A stretch of DNA of 64,000 bases from Bacteroidales bacterium (GTDB taxonomy: Bacteria; Bacteroidota; Bacteroidia; Bacteroidales; P3), in NCBI GenBank assembly GCA_017480785.1, contig JAFURZ010000009.1, positions 1-64,000 on the forward strand, in the 5' to 3' direction. This document shows positions 51,504-60,297 of the stretch, one piece after another. Made by a program: the position numbers and the translations under genes. Numbering within the stretch: position 1 is the first letter of the stretch; every line of letters starts with the position of its first letter. The notes beneath the pieces were generated by a model, which searched no databases, was not told the DNA's origin, and saw only the letters and a program-made list of their open reading frames with translations.

Positions 51504-51511
51504 TATTTTTG
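51504..51511 (+). promoter_or_regulatory. -7 box of purM
   Basis: TATTTTTG followed by CAGTC, with TTTGG about 20 bases upstream; 19 nt before the ATG at 51530. Confidence 0.72.
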
Positions 51512-51529
51512 CAGTCAAAAGAGTGTTCA

Positions 51530-52696
51530 ATGGATAAATACAACCAACGCGGCGTTTCGGCATCGAAAGAGGACGTGCACAACGCCATCAAGAATATCGA
51601 CAAGGGCCTCTATCCGAAGGCTTTCTGCAAGATAATACCCGACCTGCTGGGTGGCGACCCCGGCTACTGCAACATCATGCACGCCGACGGCGCCGGCACC
51701 AAGAGCAGCCTGGCCTACATGTACTGGCGCGAGACGGGTGACCTCTCGGTGTGGAAGGGCATCGCCGTGGACGCCATCGTGATGAACACCGACGACCTGC
51801 TCTGCGTGGGCGCCCTCGACCACATCCTGCTCAGCTCCACCATCGGACGCAACAAGCAGCTGGTGCCCGGCGAGGTCATCTCGGCCGTCATCGGCGGCAC
51901 CGAGGAGTTCTGCCAGACCATGCGCGACATGGGCATCGACATCGTCCTCACCGGCGGCGAGACGGCCGACGTGGGCGACCTGGTGCGCACCATCATCGTA
52001 GACAGCACCGTGACAGCCCGCATGCGCCGCGCCGACGTCATCGACAATGCCCGCATCCAGGCCGGCAACGTCATCGTGGGTCTCGCCAGCTATGGGCAGG
52101 CCAAATACGAGACGGCCTACAACGGCGGCATGGGCTCCAACGGCCTCACCTCGGCACGCCACGATGTCTTCTCGCACGTATATGCAGAGAAGTACCCCAT
52201 GTGCTACGACCGCAACCTGCCCGACGAGGTGGTCTTCTGCGGCTCCAAGCTGCTCACCGACCCCACCGAGGTGCCGGGCGTCGATGCCGGCCACATGGTG
52301 CTCTCGCCCACACGCACCTACGCCCCCATCATCCGCAAGGTGATGGACGAATACCGCCCCAAAATCGACGGCATGATACACTGCTCCGGCGGTGCGCAGA
52401 CCAAGGTGCTGCACTTCATCGACAGCCTGCATGTCGTCAAGGACAACCTCTTCCCCGTGCCGCCGCTCTTCCGCATGATACACGACGAGAGCCACACCGA
52501 CTGGCAGGAGATGTACAAGGTGTTTAACATGGGTCACCGCATGGAACTCTACACCGACGAGGCCACGGCCCGCGGCATCATCGACATCAGCCGCTCGTTC
52601 GGCGTCGACGCACAGATAATAGGTCATGTCGAGGCTGCCGACAAGGCCCAGGTGACCGTCAACACAGAAAACGGAAAATACGAATACTATGGCTGA
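51530..52696 (+). CDS. purM: Phosphoribosylformylglycinamidine cyclo-ligase (AIR synthase)
   Basis: Fifth step of purine synthesis: ATP-dependent closure of FGAM to AIR. 388 aa, the longer form typical of Bacteroidota. Signature segments: N-terminal YNQRGVSASKEDVHNAI, HADGAGTKSSLAYMY (nucleotide site), GIAVDAIVMNTDDLLCVGA, DIVLTGGETADVGDLV, and the C-terminal MIHCSGGAQTKVLHF and FNMGHRMELY. Start at ATG 51530 directly after the promoter; the longer upstream frame lies inside the adhesin gene and is spurious. It overlaps the next gene by 8 bp. Confidence 0.95.
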   Translation: MDKYNQRGVSASKEDVHNAIKNIDKGLYPKAFCKIIPDLLGGDPGYCNIMHADGAGTKSSLAYMYWRETGDLSVWKGIAVDAIVMNTDDLLCVGALDHILLSSTIGRNKQLVPGEVISAVIGGTEEFCQTMRDMGIDIVLTGGETADVGDLVRTIIVDSTVTARMRRADVIDNARIQAGNVIVGLASYGQAKYETAYNGGMGSNGLTSARHDVFSHVYAEKYPMCYDRNLPDEVVFCGSKLLTDPTEVPGVDAGHMVLSPTRTYAPIIRKVMDEYRPKIDGMIHCSGGAQTKVLHFIDSLHVVKDNLFPVPPLFRMIHDESHTDWQEMYKVFNMGHRMELYTDEATARGIIDISRSFGVDAQIIGHVEAADKAQVTVNTENGKYEYYG

Positions 52697-53387
52697 AACA
52701 TCGGTAACCACCTATTTGAGTGACCGCAAGGAGGTCCGTCTGGAGTCGGGACTGCCCGACAGTGTCTCTGCGCGCACGTTCAACGTGGTCATGTGCGCTG
52801 TGTTGTTCTGGGGCTTTCTGGTCAACGCTGCCATGGTCTACTTCCTGGGCGACATGATGATGGCGGTGGCAGCCCGCATCAAGTGGTGGATGTGGCTGCT
52901 GGCCTACGCGGTGCCCACGCTGGCGGGCATCATCATCGCCGCGCGGAGCACCAACCCCTTCATCAGCTTCGTGGGCTACAACCTGGTGGTGCTGCCCATC
53001 GGCTTGATGCTGGCCATGCTACTGCCGATGTTCCCGGTGGAAATAATATTCAAGGCTATGGTCCTCACCGCCATCGTGACGCTGACCATGCTGGTGCTGG
53101 CGGTGACGGCGCCGCAGTTCTTCCTCGGCCTCGGACGCACGCTGTTTGTGGCCTTGCTGGTGGGCCTGCTGGCCGAAGTGGTGGCCACCTTCCTCCTCGG
53201 CTACCGCGGCATGCTCTTCGACTGGCTGTTTGTCATTATCTTCTCGGGCTACATAGGCTACGACGTGGCCCGCTCGCAGGCCTTCCCCAAGACGCTCGAC
53301 AACGCCGTCGACTCGGCCCTCGACATTTATCTCGACATTATCAACCTGTTTATCCGTCTGTTGAGCATCCTGAGCCGCAATGATTGA
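52689..53387 (+). CDS. Bax inhibitor-1 (BI-1/YccA) family membrane protein
   Basis: 232 aa with seven predicted helices between about 30 and 230. The C-terminal pattern is diagnostic: FSGYIGYDVARSQ, then DNAVDSALDIYLDIINLFIRLLSIL. BI-1 members conduct calcium or protect membrane protein quality control (YccA inhibits FtsH in E. coli); the role here is inferred. Its start overlaps the purM stop, suggesting co-expression. Confidence 0.88.
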   Translation: MAETSVTTYLSDRKEVRLESGLPDSVSARTFNVVMCAVLFWGFLVNAAMVYFLGDMMMAVAARIKWWMWLLAYAVPTLAGIIIAARSTNPFISFVGYNLVVLPIGLMLAMLLPMFPVEIIFKAMVLTAIVTLTMLVLAVTAPQFFLGLGRTLFVALLVGLLAEVVATFLLGYRGMLFDWLFVIIFSGYIGYDVARSQAFPKTLDNAVDSALDIYLDIINLFIRLLSILSRND

Positions 53388-53457
53388 AAAAAAAGTTTTC
53401 AAAAGTGCACAATAAAGGAGAAAAGCCTCCGTTAATAAAGGCGTTTTAATACTTCAA

Positions 53458-53530
53458 GCGACAATAGCTCAGTTGGTAGAGCGGCGGCTTCCCAAGCCGC
53501 AGGTCGCGGGTTCGAGCCCCGTTTGTCGCT
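53458..53530 (+). tRNA. tRNA-Gly (anticodon CCC)
   Basis: 73 nt clover-leaf: acceptor GCGACAA/TTGTCGC with T discriminator, D stem GCTC/GAGC, anticodon stem GCGGC/GCCGC with loop TTCCCAA (anticodon CCC), T stem GCGGG/CCCGT with loop TTCGAGC. CCA is not encoded. Followed by a strong terminator. Confidence 0.96.
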
Positions 53531-53546
53531 CCCAGACGCACCAGTA

Positions 53547-53575
53547 GAGCCGGCCTTCAGGCCGGCTCTTTCTTT
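53547..53575 (+). terminator. tRNA-Gly terminator
   Basis: GAGCCGGCC, loop TTCA, GGCCGGCTC, then TTTCTTT. Confidence 0.9.
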
Positions 53576-53598
53576 ATGTGTATCAGCCTGTTCCATGG

Positions 53599-53681
53599 CT
53601 GTTCTTTTACTTTTCTAAAAGAACAGTAAGAAAACAACCGAAGAACAACCGAAGAACAACCGAAGAACAGCCGAAGAACAG
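53599..53681. repeat. 11-bp-period repeat locus D
   Basis: A hairpin with perfect 11-bp arms (CTGTTCTTTTA 53599-53609, TAAAAGAACAG 53616-53626) is followed by four 11-bp units CCGAAGAACAA/G at 53638, 53649, 53660 and 53671. Lies between the tRNA terminator and the yitT promoter. Confidence 0.8.
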
Positions 53682-53722
53682 ACCTTTCGGAAATAGTCTA
53701 TGCCGATATCAGAATAAATGTG

Positions 53723-53730
53723 TATCTTTG
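53723..53730 (+). promoter_or_regulatory. -7 box of the YitT gene
   Basis: TATCTTTG followed by CACATTC, 54 nt before the ATG at 53785. Confidence 0.75.
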
Positions 53731-53784
53731 CACATTCATCCCCACGGGGGTGAATAGGTATTGTATTCTAATTTATAATATATT

Positions 53785-54738
53785 ATGACAGAAGTGAAGA
53801 TAACGAAAGACTGGAAAAAAGAGGTGGGCTCCTACCTGCTGCTTATCCTCGGAAGTGCATTGTTCGCCGTGGGCGACGTGATGTTTGTCAACCCCTACCA
53901 CCTGGCCCCGGGCGGCGTCTATGGCTTGGCCAACGTGTTCAACGCCCTGTGGGGTTGGAAGATATCGGTGGCGGGTATCTGTATGGATATCCCCCTGCTG
54001 ATTATTGGCACCATCATCCTGGGACCCAAATTCGGCGTGAAGACCATCATCTCGGTCATCCTGATACCGTTCTTCACCTTTATCCTTGAGACCACCTGGG
54101 GCTATGCTCCCCTCATCCACGACGGTGCCTTCCTCGACAGCGCCCAGCACACGGCCCTCTCGTACATGGACGGCGAAGTGGAGCGCTGGTTCCTGCCCGA
54201 CATGTTCCTCAACACCGTGGTGGCCGGCCTCATCTATGGCGTGGCCATCGGCGTCATCTTCCGTGCCGGCGCCACCAGCGGCGGCTCGGACATCATCTCC
54301 ATGATTATCCACAAGTACACCAAGATATCGCTCGGCACCCTGGTGCTCATTGTCGACAGCTGCATCTCGCTGACCACCCTCATCATCGGCGACATCCGGC
54401 TGCCCATCTACTCCATCCTCCTCATCTATATCGAAAGCAAGATAATCGACCTCGTGGTGGACGGCATGAAGAGCTACAAGACCATGTTCATCGTCACCGA
54501 CGAGCTGGAGACCGTGCGCGACTACATCCTCAATGAGCTACAGCGTGGCGGCACCTGCCTCACCGGCACCGGCCTCTACCAGGGCAACGAGCGCAAGATG
54601 ATTTACGTCACCCTCGACCGGGCCGACATGGTGAAGCTCAAGAGCAACCTGCACCGCCTCGACCCCAAGGCTTTCGTCAATATCATGGAGAGCAGCGAGA
54701 TACTCGGCTTCGGCTTCAAGGCGCTGCCGAAAGAATAA
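53785..54738 (+). CDS. YitT family membrane protein (DUF2179 C-terminus)
   Basis: 317 aa. Helices at about 15-35, 50-75, 80-105, 135-160 and 170-215; the family core MFVNPYHLAPGGVYGLANVF and FRAGATSGGSDIISMIIHKYT is clear. The cytosolic C-terminus (about 230-315) is the DUF2179 domain (TCLTGTGLYQGNERKMIYVTL). Presumed transporter or channel of unknown substrate. It is somewhat longer than usual because of an insert (about 105-135, YAPLIHDGAFLDSAQ). Confidence 0.9.
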   Translation: MTEVKITKDWKKEVGSYLLLILGSALFAVGDVMFVNPYHLAPGGVYGLANVFNALWGWKISVAGICMDIPLLIIGTIILGPKFGVKTIISVILIPFFTFILETTWGYAPLIHDGAFLDSAQHTALSYMDGEVERWFLPDMFLNTVVAGLIYGVAIGVIFRAGATSGGSDIISMIIHKYTKISLGTLVLIVDSCISLTTLIIGDIRLPIYSILLIYIESKIIDLVVDGMKSYKTMFIVTDELETVRDYILNELQRGGTCLTGTGLYQGNERKMIYVTLDRADMVKLKSNLHRLDPKAFVNIMESSEILGFGFKALPKE

Positions 54739-54781
54739 ACCCCTCGCACAATAAAAGAGTCACTTTGGCGTTACTCACGGC

Positions 54782-55978
54782 ATGAAGGTACTCCAACTCT
54801 GCAACAAGCCCCCGTATCCGCCCGTCGACGGCGGCACGATGGCCATGAACAGCATCACCCAGGGCCTGCTGCGCGCCGGCTGCGAGGTACGTGTGCTGAC
54901 GGTGGAGACCGACAAGCACCCCGTGCACCGCGACCAGCTGCCCGACGACTACCTCCGTGCCACCAACCTCGAGTCGGTCTATATCGACCTCTCTGTCAAG
55001 CCTCTGCCCGCTGCGGTGGCCATGCTCTGCGGCGAGTCCTACCACGTGAAGCGCTACCACAGCGACGCCTTCGCGCGACGCCTCACCGCCATCCTGCAGC
55101 AGGAGCGGTTCGACGTGGTGCACGTGGAGAGCATCTTCCTCACCCCCTACGTGCCCATCATCCGCCGCTACTCGCAGGCCAAGGTCATCCTCCGCGCCCA
55201 CAACGTGGAGCACCTCATCTGGCGCCATGTGGCCCAGAGCACCCGCAGCTACTTCAAGCGCTGGTACCTCAAGCACCTCTCGCTCACCCTCCGGGCCTAC
55301 GAGATGGAGCACCTCGGCGACTACGACGGCATCGTCTGCATCACGCAGGGCGACGCCGACTACTTCCGCGCCAACGGCTGCCGGCGCCCGGTCACGGCCA
55401 TCCCCTTCGGGGTGGAGCACGGGGAACGGGGCACAGAGCCCGTGGAGCCGCTCTCGCTCTTCCACATCGGGGCCATGGACTGGATGCCCAACCAGGAGAG
55501 CATCAACTGGCTGCTCGAAAGCGTGTGGCCCGTGGTGCACCGCGAGGTGCCGCAGGCCCACCTCTACCTGGCCGGCCGCAAGATGCCCGACCGCCTCATG
55601 CAGGCCCGCATCGACGGCGTCACCATCGTGGGCGAGGTCGACGACGCCCGCCGCTTCATCGCCGGGAAGCAAATCAACGTGGTGCCCCTCCTCAGCGGCA
55701 GCGGCATCCGCGTGAAGATAATCGAGGCCATGTCGATGGGCAAGGCCGTGGTCACCACCACCGTCGGCGCCCGCGGCATCGACTACACCGACGGCGAGAA
55801 CCTGCTCATCGCCAACACCCCCACCGAGTTTGCGCGCCAAATCAGGCGCCTCGTCGACGACCCCGACTACTGCCGCAGGGTGGGGGAGGCCGCCGCCCGG
55901 CTGGTGGACGGGCAGTACGACGTACACCGCCTCACCGACCGTTTGTTGCAATTCTATAAAGAAAGGATAGACCTATGA
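54782..55978 (+). CDS. Glycosyltransferase family 4
   Basis: 398 aa GT-B fold transferase. N-terminal acceptor domain: NKPPYPPVDGGTMAMNSITQGLLRAGCEV, then VHVESIFLTPYVPIIRRYSQAKVILRAHNVEHLIW. C-terminal donor domain: FHIGAMDWMPNQESINWLLE, VNVVPLLSGSGIRVKIIEAMSMGKAVVTT, the E-x7-E region. Transfers a sugar from a nucleotide donor, likely in cell-surface glycan synthesis; donor and acceptor unknown. It overlaps the next gene by ATGA. Confidence 0.9.
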   Translation: MKVLQLCNKPPYPPVDGGTMAMNSITQGLLRAGCEVRVLTVETDKHPVHRDQLPDDYLRATNLESVYIDLSVKPLPAAVAMLCGESYHVKRYHSDAFARRLTAILQQERFDVVHVESIFLTPYVPIIRRYSQAKVILRAHNVEHLIWRHVAQSTRSYFKRWYLKHLSLTLRAYEMEHLGDYDGIVCITQGDADYFRANGCRRPVTAIPFGVEHGERGTEPVEPLSLFHIGAMDWMPNQESINWLLESVWPVVHREVPQAHLYLAGRKMPDRLMQARIDGVTIVGEVDDARRFIAGKQINVVPLLSGSGIRVKIIEAMSMGKAVVTTTVGARGIDYTDGENLLIANTPTEFARQIRRLVDDPDYCRRVGEAAARLVDGQYDVHRLTDRLLQFYKERIDL

Positions 55979-56499
55979 AAACCCTCGGACGTTGGCTGGC
56001 CCTGGCGGCCGTGCTGCTGATGGCGGCCCCCCTGTCGGCCCAAATCAACATTCCCGGCACCAGCGTCAGCTTCCAGCTTGACAATAACGAGTGGAGCTAC
56101 CTCCGCACCTTCAAGAGTGACGACGGCAGCCACACCTACTACTACTGCTATGTCGGCGAGGTGCTCCTCGACGACGCCGGCGACACCGTCCTGCCCCTCC
56201 TGCGCATCTATGTCAAGGATGGCTACGGCAGCGACCTCTACGAGCTCGTCTACGACCGTTATGTCGACCAGCCCTACCAATCGCTCCGCGAGTGGAACAA
56301 GGGCGACGGGCTGCCCGCCCGCGGCGGCCTCGGCTACGAGGGCATCTACACCAAGCCCTCCGACAAGCGCGACTATCGCTTCCTGATGACCTACTTCAAG
56401 GAGCGCCGCACCGCCGTCGAGTTCCGCCTGGAGACCACCCGCGAGACCTACGAGGACATGGAGGTCAAGTTCAAAAAGATACTCTCGTCGGTAAAATGA
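55975..56499 (+). CDS. Secreted hypothetical protein
   Basis: 174 aa. Signal peptide ends PLSAQ. The mature part (FQLDNNEWSYLRTFKSDDGSHTYYYCYVGEVLLDD to YFKERRTAVEFRLETTRETYEDMEVKFKKIL) resembles small periplasmic proteins of a PsbP/lipocalin-like alpha-beta layout, but I cannot assign a family. ATGA overlaps on both sides link it to the glycosyltransferase and the PorE-like protein in one operon. Confidence 0.75.
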   Translation: MKTLGRWLALAAVLLMAAPLSAQINIPGTSVSFQLDNNEWSYLRTFKSDDGSHTYYYCYVGEVLLDDAGDTVLPLLRIYVKDGYGSDLYELVYDRYVDQPYQSLREWNKGDGLPARGGLGYEGIYTKPSDKRDYRFLMTYFKERRTAVEFRLETTRETYEDMEVKFKKILSSVK

Positions 56500-59105
56500 A
56501 AGGCGGTAGGTTGAAAAGGTTCATAGTCTCTATAGTCACCATTGCCGCTATAGCCACTATGGCCGGCGCAGGCAGCGCCCGGGCACAGGAGTCGGACGAC
56601 GACTATGCCGCCCGCTTCACCGCCCTGCACCGCGCCTTCGCCCTCCACCCCCACGACGAAGAGACCCTCTACAACCTCGCACTCTTCTACTTCGACAACT
56701 CCAACCCCATGCGCAGCCTGCCCATGGCCATCGACTATGCCCGCCTCACCGAGGAGTGCCACGCCGACCTCCTCCTCCGCGACCGGGTGCGCGACCTGGT
56801 GCAGCTGCAACGCAAAGGCATCACCCTGGCCTCCATCCGCGAACTCAAGCAGGCCATCCACGCCGCCGCCCTCGAGACCGTGCGGCTGCACACCGACCTC
56901 CCGATGACCGAAGTGGACGCCTATCTCGACCACTTCGCCGACAATGCCGACCTCGTGCGCCTCCTCCGCGAGCGCCGCTACCGGATGGTCTTCGACCGCC
57001 TCCTGGCCCGCGGCAGCGTGGCCGACTGCCACGCCTTCATGCAGACCTACCCCGGCACCACCGAGTCCGAGCAGCTGGGCGATCGCATAGGCTCCCTGGC
57101 GGCGGCCGACTTCGCCGCTGCCGCCACCGTCGAAGCCGTCGACTCGCTGGCCGCCACCTACCCGGCCTTGCCCTCCGTGCGCCGCGCCGCCGACCGGCGC
57201 AAGGCGCGTCTGGCATTCCTCGCCGCCGACGCCGAGGGGTCGCTGGAGGCCTACAACGCCTTCCTCTCGCGCTACCCGGCCAGCGACGAGAGCGAGCAGG
57301 CCCGCCTCCGCATCGACCACCTTCTCGAGGCCGACCTCGCCAAGCGCCAGACCGCCATGGAGCTGGCCCACTTCGCCGACTCCAACGCCGACCTCGCCCT
57401 GGCCGACCAGGCCCTGGCACGACTCCGCCGCCTCATCTACACCCGCCGCGACGCCACCATGGCACAGTACTACGTGGACCACTTCCCCCTCGACAACTAC
57501 TATGCCGAGGTCTACAGCCGCTACTACTCCTGGCATGCCGTCGAGGGCAACAGCGCCCCCCTGACCCGCTTCGCCGACGCCAACCCCGCTTTCCCCTTCC
57601 CGCGGGCCCTCGAGGACGACCTGGAGCGCGCCACCGAAATCGACGACGCCACCCTCCTCGACGATTACACCGAGAAGGCCTACGACCGCTATGCCGACTA
57701 CGTGCGCCTGATGATGGGCAAGGCCATCGCCATCGTGCCCCTGCAACGCATGCTGCAGCCCCTCCTGCGCGAGCGTCGCTACGCCGACGCCCTCTTCCGT
57801 ATCGAGCAGTTCGAGATATGCTTCGACAACCAGTGGCGCAGCCAGTACGACGCCCTGCGACGCCTCGTGGCTACACCCCCGAAGGGTGGAGAGCGGCGAG
57901 TGGCGAGTGGAGAGCGGAGAGAGGAGACAGGAGGGCGTAGGACCCTCTCACGCGACGGCGACGTGTGGATTGCCGAGTACGACGCCGCCGACAGCAGCTG
58001 GCGCGTCAGCGACCTGCCGCCATTCCCCGTCAACACCGACTACATCGAGACCGACGCCTGTCTGCTGCCTGACGGCAGCGGCATACTCCTCGCCTCCGAC
58101 CGGCCCGGGGGCTACAACCTGCAGGCCTCGGGCGATAACTTCCACGGCGACACTGCCCTCGCCACCGACCTCTGGTTCATTCCCTTCACCGGCCACGGCT
58201 GGGGCACCCCCGTCAATCTGGGCCCCAAGGTCAACACCCCCTACTGCGAGCGCTACCCCGTCATCAGCCGCAACCTGCGCACCCTCTACTTCGTCAGCGA
58301 CGCCCACACAGGCCTCGGCTTCGGCGACATCTATGTCGTCGAGCGCACCGACCCCTCCGACTGGACCTCCTGGGGCGAGCCGCGCAACCTTGGACGCGAG
58401 GTGAACACCCCCTTCCGTGAGGCCGACCTCAGCCTCAGCGACGACGAACGCCACCTCTACTTCGCCTCCAACGTCTCGGGCGACTGGCTGACCTACAGCG
58501 TGCCCACCAGCCACGACACCGCCGGCGCCGGCAGCACCTACAGCCTCGACGTCGCCGATCTCGGCTCCTCGCTCGTGCGACTCTATGTGGCCGACGTCGA
58601 CCACCAGACCGTCACCCAGGTCGTCGACCGCAACGGCGGCGAGCCTGCCGGCAAGGTGGACGTGAGCATGCGCCGCGGCACCCGCTACGCCCTCCTGGCC
58701 GACGCGGGCACCACCTTCGTCATCGCCACCCCTGTCGACCCCGACCTCCTCGGCGTCTACCGCATGCCGGCCTACACCTATGAGGACCTCGTCGGCACCG
58801 ACCGACCCCTGCCCCTGCCGGTGGTACGCTTCTCGGCCGACGGCACCGAGCTGCTCCCCGTGGCACAGCTGCAGCTCGAACAGCTGGCCCGCTTCCTGAC
58901 GGCCCATCCCGCCGCCGTCGCCGAGTTCTTCGTCGACGTGCCCGGCCCCGACGCGCGCCAGGCCTACACCCTCGCGCTCCAACGCTGCGAAGTCCTGCGC
59001 GACTTCCTGGCCCAGCGTGGCGTCGCCGCCGCGCGCATGCTCCTCTCGCCCTACGGCAACGCCCGCCCCGGCACGGACGGCGTCTCCGTCCGCTTCCGCG
59101 AATAA
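56496..59105 (+). CDS. PorE-like envelope protein: TPR-like, PD40 propeller, OmpA-like C-terminus
   Basis: 869 aa. Signal peptide ends ARAQE. Residues about 20-440 are helical TPR-like repeats; about 460-680 contain PD40/TolB-type propeller blades (LLPDGSGILLASDRPGGYN, YPVISRNLRTLYFVSDAHTGLGFGDIYVV, DLSLSDDERHLYFASNVSG). A short beta domain follows, then an OmpA_C-like end (RFSADGTELLPVAQLQLEQL to VLRDFLAQRGVAAARMLLSPYG). This domain order matches PorE, a T9SS component proposed to bind peptidoglycan, though several usual OmpA peptidoglycan-binding residues are not obvious. A 49-bp 7-bp-repeat array (57888-57936) inserts a basic, low-complexity loop between TPR and propeller. ATGA start overlap. 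Confidence 0.75.
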   Translation: MKGGRLKRFIVSIVTIAAIATMAGAGSARAQESDDDYAARFTALHRAFALHPHDEETLYNLALFYFDNSNPMRSLPMAIDYARLTEECHADLLLRDRVRDLVQLQRKGITLASIRELKQAIHAAALETVRLHTDLPMTEVDAYLDHFADNADLVRLLRERRYRMVFDRLLARGSVADCHAFMQTYPGTTESEQLGDRIGSLAAADFAAAATVEAVDSLAATYPALPSVRRAADRRKARLAFLAADAEGSLEAYNAFLSRYPASDESEQARLRIDHLLEADLAKRQTAMELAHFADSNADLALADQALARLRRLIYTRRDATMAQYYVDHFPLDNYYAEVYSRYYSWHAVEGNSAPLTRFADANPAFPFPRALEDDLERATEIDDATLLDDYTEKAYDRYADYVRLMMGKAIAIVPLQRMLQPLLRERRYADALFRIEQFEICFDNQWRSQYDALRRLVATPPKGGERRVASGERREETGGRRTLSRDGDVWIAEYDAADSSWRVSDLPPFPVNTDYIETDACLLPDGSGILLASDRPGGYNLQASGDNFHGDTALATDLWFIPFTGHGWGTPVNLGPKVNTPYCERYPVISRNLRTLYFVSDAHTGLGFGDIYVVERTDPSDWTSWGEPRNLGREVNTPFREADLSLSDDERHLYFASNVSGDWLTYSVPTSHDTAGAGSTYSLDVADLGSSLVRLYVADVDHQTVTQVVDRNGGEPAGKVDVSMRRGTRYALLADAGTTFVIATPVDPDLLGVYRMPAYTYEDLVGTDRPLPLPVVRFSADGTELLPVAQLQLEQLARFLTAHPAAVAEFFVDVPGPDARQAYTLALQRCEVLRDFLAQRGVAAARMLLSPYGNARPGTDGVSVRFRE
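57888..57936 (+). repeat. 7-bp tandem repeat inside the PorE-like gene
   Basis: Seven units GGAGAGC, GGCGAGT, GGCGAGT, GGAGAGC, GGAGAGA, GGAGACA, GGAGGGC with exact 7-bp period. Encodes GERRVASGERREETGGR between two domains. Same type as 11513-11554. Confidence 0.78.
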
Positions 59106-59153
59106 TCCTTCCTTATTTTCCCGACCACACCCCGTGGGGGTGATGGAATTTAG

Positions 59154-59297
59154 CCGTGGGTGCAAACCCACGGGGTACGGTGCCGCATAGCTTGTGAGCC
59201 CCGGAGGGGCGATGGAAAAAAGCGGGAATGTGTCGCCCCTCTGGGGCTCAGGTGGGATATGGAGTGTATCGCGCTGACCGTGGGTTTGCACCCACGG
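59154..59297. repeat. Composite nested inverted repeat (REP/BIME-like)
   Basis: Outer elements 59154-59173 and 59278-59297 are each hairpins (CCGTGGGT/ACCCACGG) and are exact reverse complements of one another. Inner elements 59196-59212 (GAGCCCC...GGGGCGA) and 59233-59249 are reverse complements with one mismatch. A further CCCGC/GCGGG hairpin lies at about 59310. The 365-bp gap 59106-59470 contains no gene, only this element and the next promoter. Confidence 0.8.
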
Positions 59298-59434
59298 CTA
59301 TTATCTGTCGCCCGCTCCGCGGGCTTTGCGTCTACTGGATTACGCCGAAGGCGGGAGCTGTTAGCCGTCAAGTTATTAACACTGGATTGGGTATTTCTTT
59401 TCCCGGAGAGGGACTGTATGTGAAAAAAAATCTG

Positions 59435-59442
59435 TAATTTTG
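59435..59442 (+). promoter_or_regulatory. -7 box of the hydrolase gene
   Basis: TAATTTTG followed by CAGCGTCG, 28 nt before the ATG at 59471. Confidence 0.68.
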
Positions 59443-59470
59443 CAGCGTCGTTTATAATACCCTGACCGCT

Positions 59471-60277
59471 ATGGAACAACACCGTACACTGACCGTCGAC
59501 GGCCGCACCGTGCACTATCGCGACGAAGGCCGCGGCAACACGCGCACCCTCGTTCTCCTGCACGGATTCATGCAGAACCTCGACGTGTGGAGCTCCTACG
59601 TGCTGAGCTACATGCACCGCCTGCGCGTCATCACCATCGACCTGCCGGGCCACGGCCTCACCGACACCTTCTGTGACGTGCACACCACCGACTTCATGGC
59701 CGGCATTGTCAAGGAGGTGCTCAACGCCGCCGGCGTCGACCAGTGTGTCATGGTGGGCCACTCCATGGGCGGCTACGTAGCCCTCGCCTTCGCCGACCGC
59801 TACCCCTATTCGGTCAAGGGACTGGGTCTCATCAACTCGCATGCCCTGGCCGACAGCCCCGAGAAGCGGCAGAGCCGCGAGGAGGTGTGCCAGGCCGTCC
59901 AGCAGAACCGCGCCTCCTACATAGTGGGCTTCGTCCCCTCGCTCTTCGACGAGAGCCGCACCGCCGCCCTCTCGCACGACATCAAAGACCTCAGCGACCA
60001 GTGCCTCGAGACCACCACAGCCTCCATCATCGCCGCCCAGCGCGGCATGGCCCAGCGCCCCTCGCGCCTCGACGTGCTGCAGCAGCTCGACGTGCCCTTC
60101 TACTTCGTCTATGGCAAGAACGACCCCCGCATACCCATCGAGCTGGCCGTCACCCAGACCCTCCTGCCGCGCCGCTCCGAGAGCCTCCTGCTCTCCGATG
60201 TGGCGCACATGGCCTTCCTCGAAGAGCGCGAATACCTCAAACCCCGCCTCCTCAACTTCGTCGAGGGTTGCTATTGA
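59471..60277 (+). CDS. Alpha/beta hydrolase
   Basis: 268 aa, cytosolic. Oxyanion loop LVLLHGFMQN (about 27-36), nucleophile elbow GHSMGG (Ser about 99), the acid in YFVYGKNDPRIP and the His in LLSDVAHMAFLEE complete the triad. The pattern resembles MhpC/BioH-like carboxylesterases. Substrate unknown. Single-gene unit between two repeat clusters. Confidence 0.9.
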   Translation: MEQHRTLTVDGRTVHYRDEGRGNTRTLVLLHGFMQNLDVWSSYVLSYMHRLRVITIDLPGHGLTDTFCDVHTTDFMAGIVKEVLNAAGVDQCVMVGHSMGGYVALAFADRYPYSVKGLGLINSHALADSPEKRQSREEVCQAVQQNRASYIVGFVPSLFDESRTAALSHDIKDLSDQCLETTTASIIAAQRGMAQRPSRLDVLQQLDVPFYFVYGKNDPRIPIELAVTQTLLPRRSESLLLSDVAHMAFLEEREYLKPRLLNFVEGCY

Positions 60278-60297
60278 CGCCCGTTGATTTACTGTCG

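Noticed and set aside
50990-51529. N-terminal extension of PurM
   Set aside because: It lies inside the adhesin gene in another frame and is Arg-rich; the ATG at 51530 follows a good promoter and gives the family N-terminus.
53638-53681. Possible CRISPR array
   Set aside because: Units are only 11 bp and directly adjacent with no spacers; no cas genes are in the window. It is a simple tandem repeat.
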